From Nocardiopsis eucommiae (lineage in GTDB: Bacteria; Actinomycetota; Actinomycetes; Streptosporangiales; Streptosporangiaceae), in contig CP074402.1 of assembly GCA_018388625.1 (NCBI GenBank), positions 3,658,001-3,722,000 on the forward strand: a stretch of DNA of 64,000 nucleotides. Reading direction: 5' to 3'. The notes beneath the pieces are model-generated. The model was given only the letters and a program-made list of their open reading frames with translations, ran no database searches and was not told where the DNA came from. A program made the translations under genes and the position numbers. Positions 37,876 through 49,266 of the stretch are shown piece by piece (position 1 is the first letter of the stretch; every line of letters starts with the position of its first letter).

Positions 37876-39105
37876 CTAGCGGATCGGCAGGCCGGTGATG
37901 GTGCGGCCGATGATGAGTTTCTGGATCTCGCTGGCGCCCTCGAAGATGGTGAAGATGGAGGCGTCGCGGTGCCAGCGCTCCACGGGGTAGTCCCTCGTGT
38001 AGCCGTTGCCGCCCAGGATGCGCAGGCAGTTCTGGGTGACGTAGGTGGCGGTCTCGGAGGCGTAGAGCTTGCTCATGGAGCCCTCGGCGTGGGTGAAGTC
38101 CTTGCCGTTGCGCGCCATCCAGGCCGCCCGCCACACCAGCAACCGGGCGGCGTCGATGCGGGTGGCCATGTCGGCCAGGAGGAAGGCCACGCCCTGGTTG
38201 TCACCGATGGGCCGACCGAACTGCTCGCGCTGGGTGGAGTAGTCGCGGGCGTACTCGTAGGCGGCGCGGGCACAGCCCACCGCCATGACACCGACGCTCG
38301 GGCGGGAGGCCTCGAAGGTCTTCATGGCGGCCTGGCCCTTGGAGCGCCTACCCTCCCTGGCACGGGCGATCCGCTCGTCCAGCTTCTCCTTCCCTCCCAG
38401 GAGGCAGGAGCCCGGGACGCGTACGTCGTCCAGGACGACCTCGGCCGTGTGCGAGGCGCGGATGCCGTGCTTGGCGAACTTCTGACCCTGGGACAGGCCG
38501 GGGGTGTTCGGCGGAATGATGAACGACGCCTGCCCGCGCGAGCCCAGTTCCGGTTCCACGGAGGCCACGACGACGTGGACGTCCGCGATGCCGCCGTTGG
38601 TGGCCCAGGTCTTGACTCCGTTGATCACCCACTCGTCCTTGGCCTGGTCGTAGACGGCGCGGGTGCGGATCGCGGAGACGTCCGAACCCGCGTCGGGCTC
38701 GGAGGAGCAGAAGGCGCCGAGTTTGACGTCGTCGGGGGTACCGAACATCTGCGGCACCCATTCGAAGAGCTGTTCCTGGGTGCCGTTGGAGGCGACGGAG
38801 ACGGCGGCCAGGCCGGTGCCGGTGATCGCCAGGGCGATGCCCGGGTCGCCCCAGTACAACTCCTCGAACGCGACGGGGATACCGAGGCCGGTGGGCTCCA
38901 GCCACTGGTTGGCGAAGAAGTCCAGGGAGTACAGGCCGATCTTGGCGGCCTCCTGGATGATCGGCCAGGGGGTCTCCTCGCGCTCGTCCCACTCGGCGGC
39001 GGCGGGGCGGATGACGTCGGCGGCGAACCCGTGGGCCCAGTCCCGGACGTCGCGAACGTCCTCGCTCAGTTCCAGGCTGAAGGCGGGAGCGGTGGCCTCA
39101 CTCAT
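37876..39105 (-). CDS. Acyl-CoA dehydrogenase
   Basis: Intact, 409 residues from the ATG at 39105 (AAAGGA upstream). Flavin- and substrate-binding motifs are seen: [32 protein letters not shown] [36 protein letters not shown], and the C-terminal [20 protein letters not shown] and [14 protein letters not shown], where the catalytic Glu lies. It is a general acyl-CoA dehydrogenase; chain length cannot be told from sequence. Confidence 0.92.
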   Translation of the reverse strand: MSEATAPAFSLELSEDVRDVRDWAHGFAADVIRPAAAEWDEREETPWPIIQEAAKIGLYSLDFFANQWLEPTGLGIPVAFEELYWGDPGIALAITGTGLAAVSVASNGTQEQLFEWVPQMFGTPDDVKLGAFCSSEPDAGSDVSAIRTRAVYDQAKDEWVINGVKTWATNGGIADVHVVVASVEPELGSRGQASFIIPPNTPGLSQGQKFAKHGIRASHTAEVVLDDVRVPGSCLLGGKEKLDERIARAREGRRSKGQAAMKTFEASRPSVGVMAVGCARAAYEYARDYSTQREQFGRPIGDNQGVAFLLADMATRIDAARLLVWRAAWMARNGKDFTHAEGSMSKLYASETATYVTQNCLRILGGNGYTRDYPVERWHRDASIFTIFEGASEIQKLIIGRTITGLPIR

Positions 39106-39289
39106 GCGATTGCGTCCTTTGTTGGATCCTCCGGGAGGCGGAGGGACGACCAAGAAGTGCTACCAACGGTAACAGTCAGCCCCCGGCGCACACAACGACG
39201 CGTTCCCTCCCGAACGGGAAGAGTCCTGACGCACTCCTGTCCGGTGTTTGCCGGTCCGCTCCCACACTGGAGGAAAGGGGGTGTGAGCA

Positions 39290-40243
39290 GTGCCTGGAAC
39301 CGTGTGGACCGGAACGATCAGCTTCGGACTGGTGTCGGTCGGCGTGCGCATGTACTCCGCACGCGAGAGACACGGCCCGACCGTCCACCAGTTCGTGCGC
39401 GGCACCAACGCGCGCGTGCGCTACCAGCGAGTCAACGAGGACACCGGCGAGCGTGTGGCCAACGAGGACATCGTGAAGGGAGCCGAGGTCGACGAGTCCG
39501 ACTCCTACGTCCTCCTGGAACCCGCGGACCTGGAGCAGATCCAGCCCGGACGGAGCAAAACCCTGGAGATCACCGGGTTCATCTCCGCCGACGACGTCGA
39601 TCCGCTGTGGTTCTCGTCCACCTACTACCTGGGGCCGGACAAGAGTTCGGCGAAGCCGTACCGGCTGCTTCTCGCCGCGTTGGAGGAGTCCGGCCGGGCG
39701 GGCCTCGGGACGCTGGTCATGCGCAACCGACAGCACCTGGCCCTCGTCACCCCGCAGCAGGGCGTCCTGACGGCGAGCACCCTCTACTGGCCGGACGAGG
39801 TCCGCGACCCCGAGGACGTCATGCGGCCTCCGACGGGCGAGGTCGACCAGGGCGAACTCAAGCTCGCCTCCCAGCTGATCGACGCCATGACCGCCGAGTG
39901 GGAGCCCTCGCGGTACTCCGACGAGTACGAGCGGCGGCTGGAGGAGCTCATCGCCACCAAGGCCCGGGGCGGAACCGTCAGCTACGAGGGCCGGGAGCCC
40001 GAGGAGAAGGGCGAGGGCAAGGTCGTCGCGCTGGACGACGCGCTCCGTGCGTCGTTGCGGCAGCGGCGCGAGAAGCGGGCCGCGAGGTCCGGACGCCGTG
40101 GCGGCGCCCCGGCGCCGCGCTCCTCGGACGACCACCGGCCCACCAAGGGCGAGCTCATGGAACAGGCGAAGAAGCTCGACATCCCCGGCCGTTCCCGCAT
40201 GACCAGGGACGAACTGGCCGACGCCGTCGCGGACGCCGGCTGA
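39290..40243 (+). CDS. ku: Bacterial Ku protein (non-homologous end joining)
   Basis: 317 residues, GTG start. The Ku core is clear (VWTGTISFGLVSVGVRMYSA, QRVNEDTGERVANEDIVKGA, YYLGPDKSSAKPYRLLLAAL). After residue 260 there is a basic linker and a SAP-like end (KGELMEQAKKLDIPGRSRMT), known to aid DNA binding. Ku forms a ring on broken ends and recruits a LigD- or LigC-type ligase; such a ligase is encoded convergently with no gap between the two stop codons. Confidence 0.95.
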   Translation: MPGTVWTGTISFGLVSVGVRMYSARERHGPTVHQFVRGTNARVRYQRVNEDTGERVANEDIVKGAEVDESDSYVLLEPADLEQIQPGRSKTLEITGFISADDVDPLWFSSTYYLGPDKSSAKPYRLLLAALEESGRAGLGTLVMRNRQHLALVTPQQGVLTASTLYWPDEVRDPEDVMRPPTGEVDQGELKLASQLIDAMTAEWEPSRYSDEYERRLEELIATKARGGTVSYEGREPEEKGEGKVVALDDALRASLRQRREKRAARSGRRGGAPAPRSSDDHRPTKGELMEQAKKLDIPGRSRMTRDELADAVADAG

Positions 40244-41202
40244 CTACTCCGTGCGCAGGTCCCGGGGCACGTCCTCGGGCGCCAGGTCGGGGCGGGCACG
40301 GAGGAACTGGACGACGTGCCGCCACCGGCCGGCCACCTCGGCCGAGTCCGGGCACACCTCCACCACCAGGTCCGGGACGACCCGCGTGTAGGTCTGGCGG
40401 GAGGCGTCCCCGCCCCACGTCGCGGCGAGGAGCCGGGGCCAGGGGTGGTCGTCCGTCTTGACCACGTGCCCCGCGAGCTCCTCGGACTCCTCCGGGGAGA
40501 GGTCCGAGGTCCGACCGGCCACCCGCAGCTCACCGGTCACCGAGTCCACACGGCCGAGGATGAGCGCGCGGGGGCACGCGCGTGCCCGACGATCCCGCCC
40601 ACGATCGCCTCGGTGGTGACCCGGTGCTTCCACTTGCGCCAGTCCCTGCGGCCCGGCCGGTAGGAACGGCGCGCGTCCTTGATCATCACGCCCTCCACAC
40701 CCACGGCGGGCATCTCCTCCCACCACTGCATGGCGACCTCGGGGTTGTCGGTCTGCCAGCCGAGCGTGAGCGGTGAGGGCTGCTCGACCAGGCCCATCAG
40801 ACGCTCCAGTTCCCCGCGCCGGTGGGAGAGCGCCCGGTGCGTGAGGTCGCGGCCACCGATCCTCAACAGATCGAACACCACGAGGTGACACGGGTCGGTG
40901 CGCGCCAGCGCGCGGGCGTGGCGGACCGAGGCCCCGTTGCGCCTCAGCAGCGCACCGAAGTCCATCCTCCCGTCGTCCGCCCACCGGATGATCTCCCCGT
41001 CCAGTAGAGCGCCCTCGGGGAGCTGCCGGTCCAAAGCCTCGACGATCTCGGGGAACCGCTGTGACAGCGACCGCCCCTGCCTGCTGTCCATGCGCACGGG
41101 CCCGGTCTCGGCCAGGCACCGGAAACCGTCCCACTTGGGCTCGTAGAGCAGGCTATCGCCCGTGGGGAAGTGATCGACGGCGCTCGCGAGCATCGGTTCC
41201 AC
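40244..41202 (-). CDS. ATP-dependent DNA ligase (LigC-type, ligase domain only), one frame break
   Basis: The catalytic lysine motif is EPKWDGFR near residue 23, followed by LLDGEIIRW (motif III), VEGVMIKDARRSYRPGRR (motif IV) and WRKWKHRVTTEAI (motif V). An OB-fold end follows (RVDSVTGELRVAGRTSDLSP, VVEVCPDSAEVAGRWRHVVQ). No polymerase or nuclease domain is attached, so this is LigC rather than full LigD. One extra C at about 40570-40576 joins the parts to about 319 residues. The start codon is GTG. Confidence 0.88.
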
Positions 41203-41368
41203 GCCCGCCCCCTACCCCGCACCAGCTCATCGGGAGACCAACACACCGCTAAGGGTGGGTCGGACGACCACCGGCCCACGGTGCGCACCCGCCCCCACGG
41301 CACTTGACACGCGCGCGGGCCCGTCTGAATGATGCGCATCCCACCCCCACCCCCTTCCGGAGGCGACC

Positions 41369-42529
41369 ATGGCTTCGCACTACGGCGACTACCAGCTGGA
41401 GATCCACCTCGACGGCCTCACCGGTGTCGTTCCCTCCCGTCCCTTCACCTTCGCCGAACTGGAGCGCCGGGCCGCCGAGACTCTCCCGCCGTGGGTGTGG
41501 TCCTACGTGGCGGGCGGCGCGGGCGACGAGCACACCCAGGAGGCCAACACCGCCGCGTTCCGACGGTGGGGCCTCTACCCCCGCATGTTCGTCGGCGCCA
41601 GGGAACGTGACACCGCTGTCGACCTGTGCGGGCTCCGCCTGCCCTCCCCGCTCATGATGGCCCCGGTCGGGGTGGTGGGCCTCTGTTCCCAGGACGGGCA
41701 CGGGGACCTGGCCACGGCGGAGGCCGCGGCGCGTACCGGGGTCCCGATGATCGCCTCCACCCTGTCCCAGGACCCGATGGAGGAGGTCGCGGCGCGGTTC
41801 GGCGACACCCCCGGGTTCTTCCAGCTGTACACGCCGACCGACCGCGAGCTGGCGGAGAGTCTGGTCCGCCGCGCCGAGACGGCGGGGTTCGCGGGGATCG
41901 TCGTCACTCTGGACACCTGGGTCACCGGCTGGCGTCCGCGCGACCTGGCCACCGCGAACATGCCGATGCTGCGCGGCCACTGCCTGGCCAACTACACGTC
42001 CGACCCGGTCTTCCAGGCGCGGGTGGGCGCGGACGCCCCGCGCGACACCGTGGTGGCGCACTGGGCTGGCGTCTTCGGTAACCCCTTGACCTGGGACGAC
42101 CTTCCCTGGCTGCGGTCCCTGACCGACCTGCCGCTGATCGTGAAGGGCGTGTGCCACCCCGACGACGCCCGGCGGGCGGCGGACGGGGGCGTGGACGCGA
42201 TCTACGTGTCCAACCACGGCGGCCGCCAGGCCAACGGCGGCATCCCCGCCCTGGAGTGCCTGCCGGACGTGGCCGCCGCCACGGACCTGCCGGTGGTCTT
42301 CGACTCCGGGGTGCGGTCCGGCACCGACGCGGTCAAGGCCCTGGCGTTGGGAGCCACGGCGGTGGCGGTGGGCCGACCCTACGTCTACGGACTGGCCCTG
42401 GGCGGGGCGGACGGGGTGGTGCACGTGCTGCGGTCCCTGCTGGCCGAGGCGGACCTGCTCATGGCGGTCGACGGCTACCCGTCGCTGGGCGACCTCGGCC
42501 CGGACGCGCTGCGGGACCTGCGCGCCTGA
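41369..42529 (+). CDS. FMN-dependent alpha-hydroxy acid dehydrogenase (lactate 2-monooxygenase-like)
   Basis: Intact, 386 residues, with GGAGG before the ATG. The FMN barrel is complete: SYVAGGAGDEHTQ, LMMAPVGVVGL, the substrate Tyr in FQLYTPTDRE, LPLIVKGV (Lys), the catalytic His in VSNHGGRQ, and FDSGVRSGTDAVKALALGAT. The insertion around residue 185-225 and GRPYVYGLALGG suit lactate 2-monooxygenase rather than cytochrome-linked lactate dehydrogenase, but this is not certain. Confidence 0.88.
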   Translation: MASHYGDYQLEIHLDGLTGVVPSRPFTFAELERRAAETLPPWVWSYVAGGAGDEHTQEANTAAFRRWGLYPRMFVGARERDTAVDLCGLRLPSPLMMAPVGVVGLCSQDGHGDLATAEAAARTGVPMIASTLSQDPMEEVAARFGDTPGFFQLYTPTDRELAESLVRRAETAGFAGIVVTLDTWVTGWRPRDLATANMPMLRGHCLANYTSDPVFQARVGADAPRDTVVAHWAGVFGNPLTWDDLPWLRSLTDLPLIVKGVCHPDDARRAADGGVDAIYVSNHGGRQANGGIPALECLPDVAAATDLPVVFDSGVRSGTDAVKALALGATAVAVGRPYVYGLALGGADGVVHVLRSLLAEADLLMAVDGYPSLGDLGPDALRDLRA

Positions 42530-42557
42530 ACGGTCCCGGGAACGGGAGGGAGACCAC

Positions 42558-42604
42558 GAGGGGGCCGACGCGTGTGCGTCGACCCCCTCTCACGGGTGGG
42601 GTCG
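42558..42604. terminator. Bidirectional terminator between convergent genes
   Basis: GAGGGGG-C-CGACGC pairs with GCGTCG-A-CCCCCTC around GTGT, a 13-base-pair stem with one mismatch. An overlapping alternative pairs CGACCCC with GGGGTCG (42580-42604). It serves the oxidase gene and the RamB-like gene. Confidence 0.75.
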
Positions 42605-42617
42605 GAAGGAACGGAGC

Positions 42618-44090
42618 TCAGTCCTGACTGTGGCTCTCCAGGAAGGTGTAGACGTCGTGCTCGTCGACACCGGGGAAGGTGCCCGACGGCAGGGCCGACA
42701 GCACGTGGGAGTGGGCGCGGGCCGAGGGCCACACGTTGCCCTCCCAGCGGCTGGCGAGCTGGGCGGGCGGACGCACGCAGCACTCGCCGTTGGGGCAGTT
42801 GGACTTCGTGCGGTTGGTCGTCTCGCGGCCACGGAACCAGCGGGACTCCTTGTAGGGCACGCCCAGGGTGATGGCGAAGTTGCGCTCTCGGCTGGGGTCG
42901 ACGTGGGCCACGCACCAGTGGGTGCCGTTGGGCTTGTCCGTGTACTGGTAGTAGATCGAGTACCGGTCCGGTGACTGGAAGACCTGGCGGCCCGACCACT
43001 GGCGGCACATGCGCTGGCCCTCGATGGCGCCGGTGTCGTCGGTGGGGAAGACCAGCCCGTCGTTCTCGTAGGCCTTGTAGATGATGCCGGTCTCGTCGTT
43101 GCGGATGAAGTGGCAGACCAGGTCCAGGTGGCGGTGGGCCAGGTTGGTGAAGCGGTGCGCGGCCATCTCGTAGGAGACGGAGTAGACGTCCCGCAGGTCC
43201 TCGACGGACAGGTCGCGCGCCTTCTTCGCGTCCTGGAGGTAGGTGACCGCCGTGGACTCGGGGATGAGGACGGCGGCGGCGAAGTAGTTGGCCTCCACGC
43301 GCTGGCGGAGGAAGTCGCCGAAGTCGCGGGGCTGGTTGTGGCCGAGGATCACGTGGCCCAGCGTCTGGAGGAGGATCGTGCGCGGGCTGTGCATGCCCAG
43401 CGTGGTCTCGCGCTTGAGGTAGATGCGCCGGTTGACGTGGTCGGTCAGGGAGCGCACCGAGCGGGGAAGGTCCTGCACGTACTTCAGGGAGAACCCGTGG
43501 TGGGTGGCGATCGCGAGGATCTGCCCCTGGGAGAGCGGTCCCGCCGTGTAGTTGACCGCCGAGAGGGTGTCGGCGGCCGCGGCCTCGATGGTCTCGAAGT
43601 AGTTGCCCCGCTCCCGCATCTGGCGGCGCAGGTCGGCGTTGGCCCGGCGCGCCTCCTCGGGGGTGGCGGTCGGCTTGGCGTTGCGCCGCTTGAGCTCGTC
43701 GTAGAGCCCCACGATGTGTTCGAGGACGTCGTTGGGGACCCGCTTGCCCACCTTCAGGTGCGGAAGGTTGAGGCCCTGGTACAGGGCGTCGCGCTGGGCC
43801 TCCTCCACGGAGATCTCCAGCTGCGCGCGGCGGCTCGGGGGCTGCTTCGACAGGAGTTCCTCGACTGACACCTCGAGGGCGGAGGCCAGGGACGTGAGGA
43901 GGGAGAGCTTGGGTTCGCGTTTTCCGTTCTCCAGCAGGGAGAGCTGCGAGGGCGCCCGCCCGACACGTTCCCCCAGGTCGGAGAGGGTCATCCCGCGCGC
44001 CTTGCGCAGGTGTCGGAGCCTCTGGCCAAACGTGACGAGATCCAGGTCACCTGTCAAAGACGGTATTTCTTCAGCACCAAAGTACGCCAT
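42618..44090 (-). CDS. ramB: RamB-like XRE regulator with ImmA/IrrE-type domain
   Basis: Intact, 490 residues. An XRE helix-turn-helix lies at residues about 20-75 ([40 protein letters not shown]). The middle holds a metallopeptidase-like domain with [10 protein letters not shown], a weakened form of the HExxH zinc motif, and [15 protein letters not shown]. The C-terminal DUF2083 part has cysteines ([11 protein letters not shown]) and acyl-sensing function in relatives. RamB represses glyoxylate and acetate genes; here it diverges directly from isocitrate lyase, its classical target. Confidence 0.88.
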   Translation of the reverse strand: MAYFGAEEIPSLTGDLDLVTFGQRLRHLRKARGMTLSDLGERVGRAPSQLSLLENGKREPKLSLLTSLASALEVSVEELLSKQPPSRRAQLEISVEEAQRDALYQGLNLPHLKVGKRVPNDVLEHIVGLYDELKRRNAKPTATPEEARRANADLRRQMRERGNYFETIEAAAADTLSAVNYTAGPLSQGQILAIATHHGFSLKYVQDLPRSVRSLTDHVNRRIYLKRETTLGMHSPRTILLQTLGHVILGHNQPRDFGDFLRQRVEANYFAAAVLIPESTAVTYLQDAKKARDLSVEDLRDVYSVSYEMAAHRFTNLAHRHLDLVCHFIRNDETGIIYKAYENDGLVFPTDDTGAIEGQRMCRQWSGRQVFQSPDRYSIYYQYTDKPNGTHWCVAHVDPSRERNFAITLGVPYKESRWFRGRETTNRTKSNCPNGECCVRPPAQLASRWEGNVWPSARAHSHVLSALPSGTFPGVDEHDVYTFLESHSQD

Positions 44091-44273
44091 GGCTTCATCT
44101 TACGGAAAGAAACAACGATCTTCACCCGATTTCGAGTGGAAAACCCTTGGATCTTGCCCAAGAATCATAGTTACCGGCGGGGAACTTACCGCTCAGGGGC
44201 TCACCCCTGGCCCTTGGAAGGACTCTCGACCGGTGCGAAGACCTTGGGGACTACACGTAAGGCGGGAACGAAC
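44091..44273. promoter_or_regulatory. Divergent ramB/aceA control region
   Basis: This 183-base region is AT-richer than its surroundings (44100-44190). CTTGG-ATCTTGC-CCAAG at 44146-44162 is a small inverted repeat that could be a regulator site. I did not find an exact copy of the TTTGCAAA core known for RamB in corynebacteria. Confidence 0.45.
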
Positions 44274-45572
<1,299 letters not shown>

Positions 45573-45590
45573 CCCTGGTCTTCGTTCCCT

Positions 45591-45639
45591 GAGGCCGTCC
45601 CTCCCCGCTTTCGTGGCTGGGGCGGGGCGGGACGGCCTC
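45591..45639 (+). terminator. Terminator after aceA
   Basis: GAGGCCGTCCC and GGGACGGCCTC are perfect 11-base arms, with further pairing inside the loop (CCCCG/CGGGG). It starts 18 bases after the stop. Confidence 0.8.
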
Positions 45640-45871
45640 CCCTTGGCCGTCGGCCATACGCGGTCCGTGTCACTCGCGTATGACCGGCGGCCTTCGTGTG
45701 CCCGAAATCCCCCGTGACCGCCCGCGTGGGGGCGGCCCGCCCTATACGGTGGCTCCAAGCGACGGGAGCGGAGCGCCACAGCCCGCCCGCGCGGGTCCGC
45801 CGGCCGCCCCCACGGCCCCGGGACGTTCCGGACGACCTCCCCGAGCACCCGACCTCACACACGGAGCCGAC

Positions 45872-46123
45872 GTGAAACTCGACGACCTCAGCAGAGTGAC
45901 CCTCTCCTCGACCCGCCGCGTGGTGGCCGCGGGCGCGATCGCCGCCGTCGCCGTCCTCGGCGCGGCCGCCTGCGAGAACACCGACGACCTCGAGCAGGAG
46001 GTGAAGGACGGGATCGAGCAGGAGGTCGAGGAGAACATCGAGCAGGGCATCGACGACGTCATCGGCGGCGACGACGAAGGCGACGGCGGTGACGAGGACG
46101 GAGACGAGGGCGACGACGAGTAG
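45872..46123 (+). CDS. Small acidic lipoprotein
   Basis: 83 residues from the GTG at 45872, which has GGAG seven bases upstream. The signal peptide has a basic start (SSTRRVV), a hydrophobic core and LGAAACEN, a loose lipobox. The mature part is almost entirely Asp, Glu and Gly with a short amphipathic helix (LEQEVKDGIEQEVEENIEQG). Similar acidic lipoproteins are common in actinomycetes, with no assigned role; calcium binding is possible. Confidence 0.65.
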   Translation: MKLDDLSRVTLSSTRRVVAAGAIAAVAVLGAAACENTDDLEQEVKDGIEQEVEENIEQGIDDVIGGDDEGDGGDEDGDEGDDE

Positions 46124-46162
46124 GTCGTGCCCCACTCCGTCGACAGCGCGTAGATTCGACGC

Positions 46163-47010
46163 GTGACCGACAGAACCGAGCCGAACCCGCGCGCTCCCCT
46201 CCCCTCCCCACCGGCCCCGCCGAGGCGGCGCGCGCGGGAACCACCGTCCAGCACCTGCTCGCCAGCCGCTCCCTGATGCGCTGGGAGGTGCTGTGCGTCC
46301 TCGCCCTCTCCCTGGGCGCCGCCGCCGTGTCGGCGGTCATCTCGTTCCTGGGCGTGCTCACCTCGCCCGAGTCGATGGCCGACCAGACCGCCAACCTCAT
46401 CCGCTCGCGCGCCGAGGACCGGCCGTGGCTGGACCTGTCCTTCCAGCTGTACGCCGTGGTGTTCGCCTTCGCTCCCGTCGCGCTGGTGGTGTACCTGCTG
46501 CACCGGGGCGGCGAGTCCGCGCGCACCGTCGGCTTCGACCTGCGCCGACCGGGGTTCGACCTCGGGAGCGGGCTGGCCCTGGCCGCGCTGATCGGCACCG
46601 GGGGTCTGGTCGTGTACCTGGTCTCCTGGCAGCTCGGGCTCACCCGCACCATCGTGCCCAGCACGCTGGACGGCAACTGGTGGGACACCCCGGTCCTGGT
46701 GCTCCAGGCGCTGAAGAACGGCGTCCTGGAGGAGGTGATCGTGGTGGGCTACCTGCTGCACCGGTTGGGGCAGATGGGGTGGTCACCGTGGAAGGCGGTG
46801 GTGGCCAGTTCGGTCCTGCGCGCCTTCTACCACCTGTACCAGGGGGTCGGGATGTTCTTCGGCAACCTGGTCATGGGGCTGGTGTTCGGCTGGTTCTACC
46901 TGCGCTACGGGCGGGTGATGCCGTTGGTGGTGGCCCACACGGTGATCGACGTCGTGGCGTTCGTGGGCGCCGTGTACCTCATCGGCCGGATCGACTGGCT
47001 GCCGGTCTGA
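46163..47010 (+). CDS. CPBP-family intramembrane protease-like protein, one frame break near the start
   Basis: About 282 residues with some eight hydrophobic helices. The CPBP motifs are present: LKNGVLEEVIVVGYLLHRL (EE motif), SVLRAFYHLYQG (F-x-x-x-H) and VVAHTVIDVVAF (H-x-x-x-D). The part before residue 40 (VTDRTEPNPRAPLPSPP) is in another frame; one extra base at about 46205-46216 joins it. TAGATT at 46151-46156 lies six bases before the GTG, so the message is likely leaderless. It may process membrane proteins or prenylated peptides; the substrate is unknown. Confidence 0.8.
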
Positions 47011-47023
47011 CCCGGCGCGGGAC

Positions 47024-48289
47024 TCAGCCCTCCTTCGCCGCCCTGGCCGCGATGGCGTCCTCCAGGTAGCGGGGGCGGGCGATCAGCAGGCCCACGACGA
47101 GGTTGAGGAGCACCATGCCGACGACCATCGCCATCGAGGCGTGCCAGCCTCCGCTCACCTCGTGCAGGAGTCCGAACAGGAACGGTCCCGCTCCGCCGAT
47201 CAGGTACCCGAGGCTCTGACTGGAGGCGGACATGGCCGCGGTGCCCTCGGCGGTGCGGGTGCGCACCGCGAAGATGGTCAGCGCCATGACGAAGCTGCCC
47301 AGGCCGATCCCGATCAGGGTCGTCCACACCCAGGTGCCGTTGAGCGGGGACAGCCACAGCCCGGCGAAGCCGACCAGGTACGCGGTGACGAAGAGCAGCA
47401 CGAAGGGGCGCTGGTCGCGCACACGCACGATGATCGAGGGCATGACCAGTGACATGGGGATGCCCAGGGCGGAGAGGTAGGCCAGCATCACCCCGGCGGA
47501 CTGGGCGTCCAGTCCCTGGTCGCGGAGCATCTGCGCGAACCAGCCGAACATGATGTAGGCGATGGAGGACTGCGTGCCGAAGTAGAGCACGGACTGCCAT
47601 CCGATCCCGGTGCCGAGCACCTGCCGGACGCCGAGCGCCTCGCGGGAGTCGCCGGGCGCGGGTTCGTGGCGCAGGGCCAGCAGCCACGGCAGGGCCGCCG
47701 CGAGCCCGAAGAGGGCGTAGGAGCCGAGGGCGATCCGCCAGTTGCCCGTGGCCTGCTCCAGGGGACGGTGGCGGCGGCCGCGATCGCCGTTCCCACGGCC
47801 AGGCCGGTCGTGTACACGGTGGTCATCAGGCCGACGCGGTGCGGGAAGTGCTGCTTGACCAGGGCCGGGAGGATCACGTTGCCGACGGCCCCGCCGGAGA
47901 GAGCCACGGCGCTGAGGGCGAGGAACAGCCAGGGTTCGGGGGCCATCGCCCGCGTGACGAGGCCGAGGGTGACGGCGGCCAGGGCGAGGACGAGCAGACG
48001 GTGGGAGCCGAGACGGCGGCTGAGCAGGGGGTGAGTCCGCCGAAGACCGCGAAGCAGAGGACGGGGAGCGTCGTGAGGGCGCCGGCGCCCACAGCACTCA
48101 TACCCAGTCCCTGGGTGACCTCGTCGAGGACGGGGCCCACGCTGGTGATCGCGGTGCGCAGGTTGAGCGCCGCCAGGGCGATCGCGACGGCGATCAGCAG
48201 GAGAGCCGCGCGGGGCGCGGCTCGTCGCTGTTCGGTGCCGGAAGGGGGGTTCCCGGCGCGGTGTTCTCGCGCGTGGGGGTGACGCTCAT
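47024..48289 (-). CDS. CynX/NimT-family MFS transporter, frame broken three times
   Basis: About 422 residues with twelve helices. The N-terminal LNLRTAITSVGPVLDEVTQG and the helix ALTTLPVLCFAVFGGL are diagnostic of the CynX/NimT group (cyanate, 2-nitroimidazole). Breaks at about 48213-48220, 48027-48032 and 47760-47764 each need one C. The final 200 residues (AYIMFGWFAQMLRDQGLDAQ to the end) are in one frame. It diverges from a GntR regulator and is convergent with the protease gene. The substrate is unknown. Confidence 0.8.
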
Positions 48290-48451
48290 AGGACGTGGCT
48301 CACAAATTCGTAGGATGACCCTATGTACTTCATGAGGATAACGCATTGCCGTTCGTGGCCTATTCCCGCGCGCAACTGGTCTAGGCTCCGTCCTTAACCG
48401 TTCCCTACCCGTGCGCTGGGCCTGTCATCCGGCGACCCGCCCCTAGGAGGT
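48290..48451. promoter_or_regulatory. Divergent control region with a candidate GntR site
   Basis: TAGGATGACCCTA at 48311-48323 is an imperfect palindrome (TAGG/CCTA) just upstream of the transporter start, where a FadR-type regulator encoded next door would bind. The stretch 48300-48350 is AT-richer than average. CTTAACCG near 48395 lies nearer the regulator. Confidence 0.4.
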
Positions 48452-48457
48452 ATGAGC

Positions 48458-49159
48458 GTGCCCCTCGCGTCGACACGCCGGACCGGTCTCGTCGACCAGG
48501 TCATCAGTCAGCTACGAGCCCAGATCGACTCCGGTGAGTGGGGCGTCGGTGACCGCATCCCCACCGAGTCCGAACTGTCCGAACAACTGGAGGTCGGCCG
48601 CAACACCGTCCGCGAGGCGGTCAGAGCCCTGGCTCACGCGGGTCTGCTGGAGATCCGACAGGGCGCGGGGACCTTCGTCCGCGCCTCCAGCGAGCTCGGC
48701 GGGGCCCTGCGGCGCCGCCTCGAACGCTCCCGGCTGCGGGAGAACCTGGAGGTGCGTCGCGCCCTCGAGGTGGAGGCCGCGCGCCTGGCCGCGATGCGCC
48801 ACAGCAAGGAGGACATGGCCGACATCGACCGGGCCATGGCCCTGCGCGAGGAGGCCTGGCGGACCAAGGACATGAGCGCCTTCGTGGAGGCCGACTTCAC
48901 CTTCCACCGCGCGGTGGTCAACGCCACCCACAACACCCTGCTCATCGACCTCTACGACGACATCGCCCAGGTCGTCTACGCGAGCATCGCACACACCGCC
49001 TACGAGCAGAGCGACGAGGCCTCCGACCGTCCCTCCTCCGCCACTGAGGGGATCGACCACGCCGGTCTCACCGAGGCCGTCCGGGAGGCGGACCCCGTCC
49101 GGGCCGCCCGCGAGGCCACCTGCTATCTCGACGAACTGCTCTCCCTCACCGAGGACTGA
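48458..49159 (+). CDS. GntR/FadR-family regulator (FCD domain)
   Basis: About 233 residues. Winged helix: QVISQLRAQIDSGEWGVGDR, EQLEVGRNTVREAVRALAHA. The FCD domain has the metal-ligand histidines in FTFHRAVVNATHN and near the end HAGLTEAVREADPVRA. The AGGAGG at 48445-48450 is one base from an ATG at 48452 but seven from the GTG at 48458, so I take the GTG. It likely controls the divergent transporter. Confidence 0.85.
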   Translation: MPLASTRRTGLVDQVISQLRAQIDSGEWGVGDRIPTESELSEQLEVGRNTVREAVRALAHAGLLEIRQGAGTFVRASSELGGALRRRLERSRLRENLEVRRALEVEAARLAAMRHSKEDMADIDRAMALREEAWRTKDMSAFVEADFTFHRAVVNATHNTLLIDLYDDIAQVVYASIAHTAYEQSDEASDRPSSATEGIDHAGLTEAVREADPVRAAREATCYLDELLSLTED

Positions 49160-49177
49160 GCGCGCCGGGGACGAACG

Positions 49178-49217
49178 CGCGTGGGCCCGGAGCCGGTACC
49201 GGTTCCGGGCCCACGCG
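49178..49217. terminator. Strong terminator hairpin
   Basis: CGCGTGGGCCCGGA and TCCGGGCCCACGCG are perfect 14-base arms around a loop that can itself fold (CCGGTACCGG). It starts 19 bases after the GntR stop and precedes the end of the convergent RraA-like gene. Confidence 0.85.
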
Positions 49218-49266
49218 GTGGAGCGTGGTGAGGCTGCGCCAAGGGGCGCGACGGGGTCGCGCGGGT

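Noticed and set aside
37657..40461. Plus-strand open frame of 934 codons across acyl-CoA dehydrogenase and ku
   Set aside because: It is antisense to the dehydrogenase and out of frame with ku, both of which are unmistakable.
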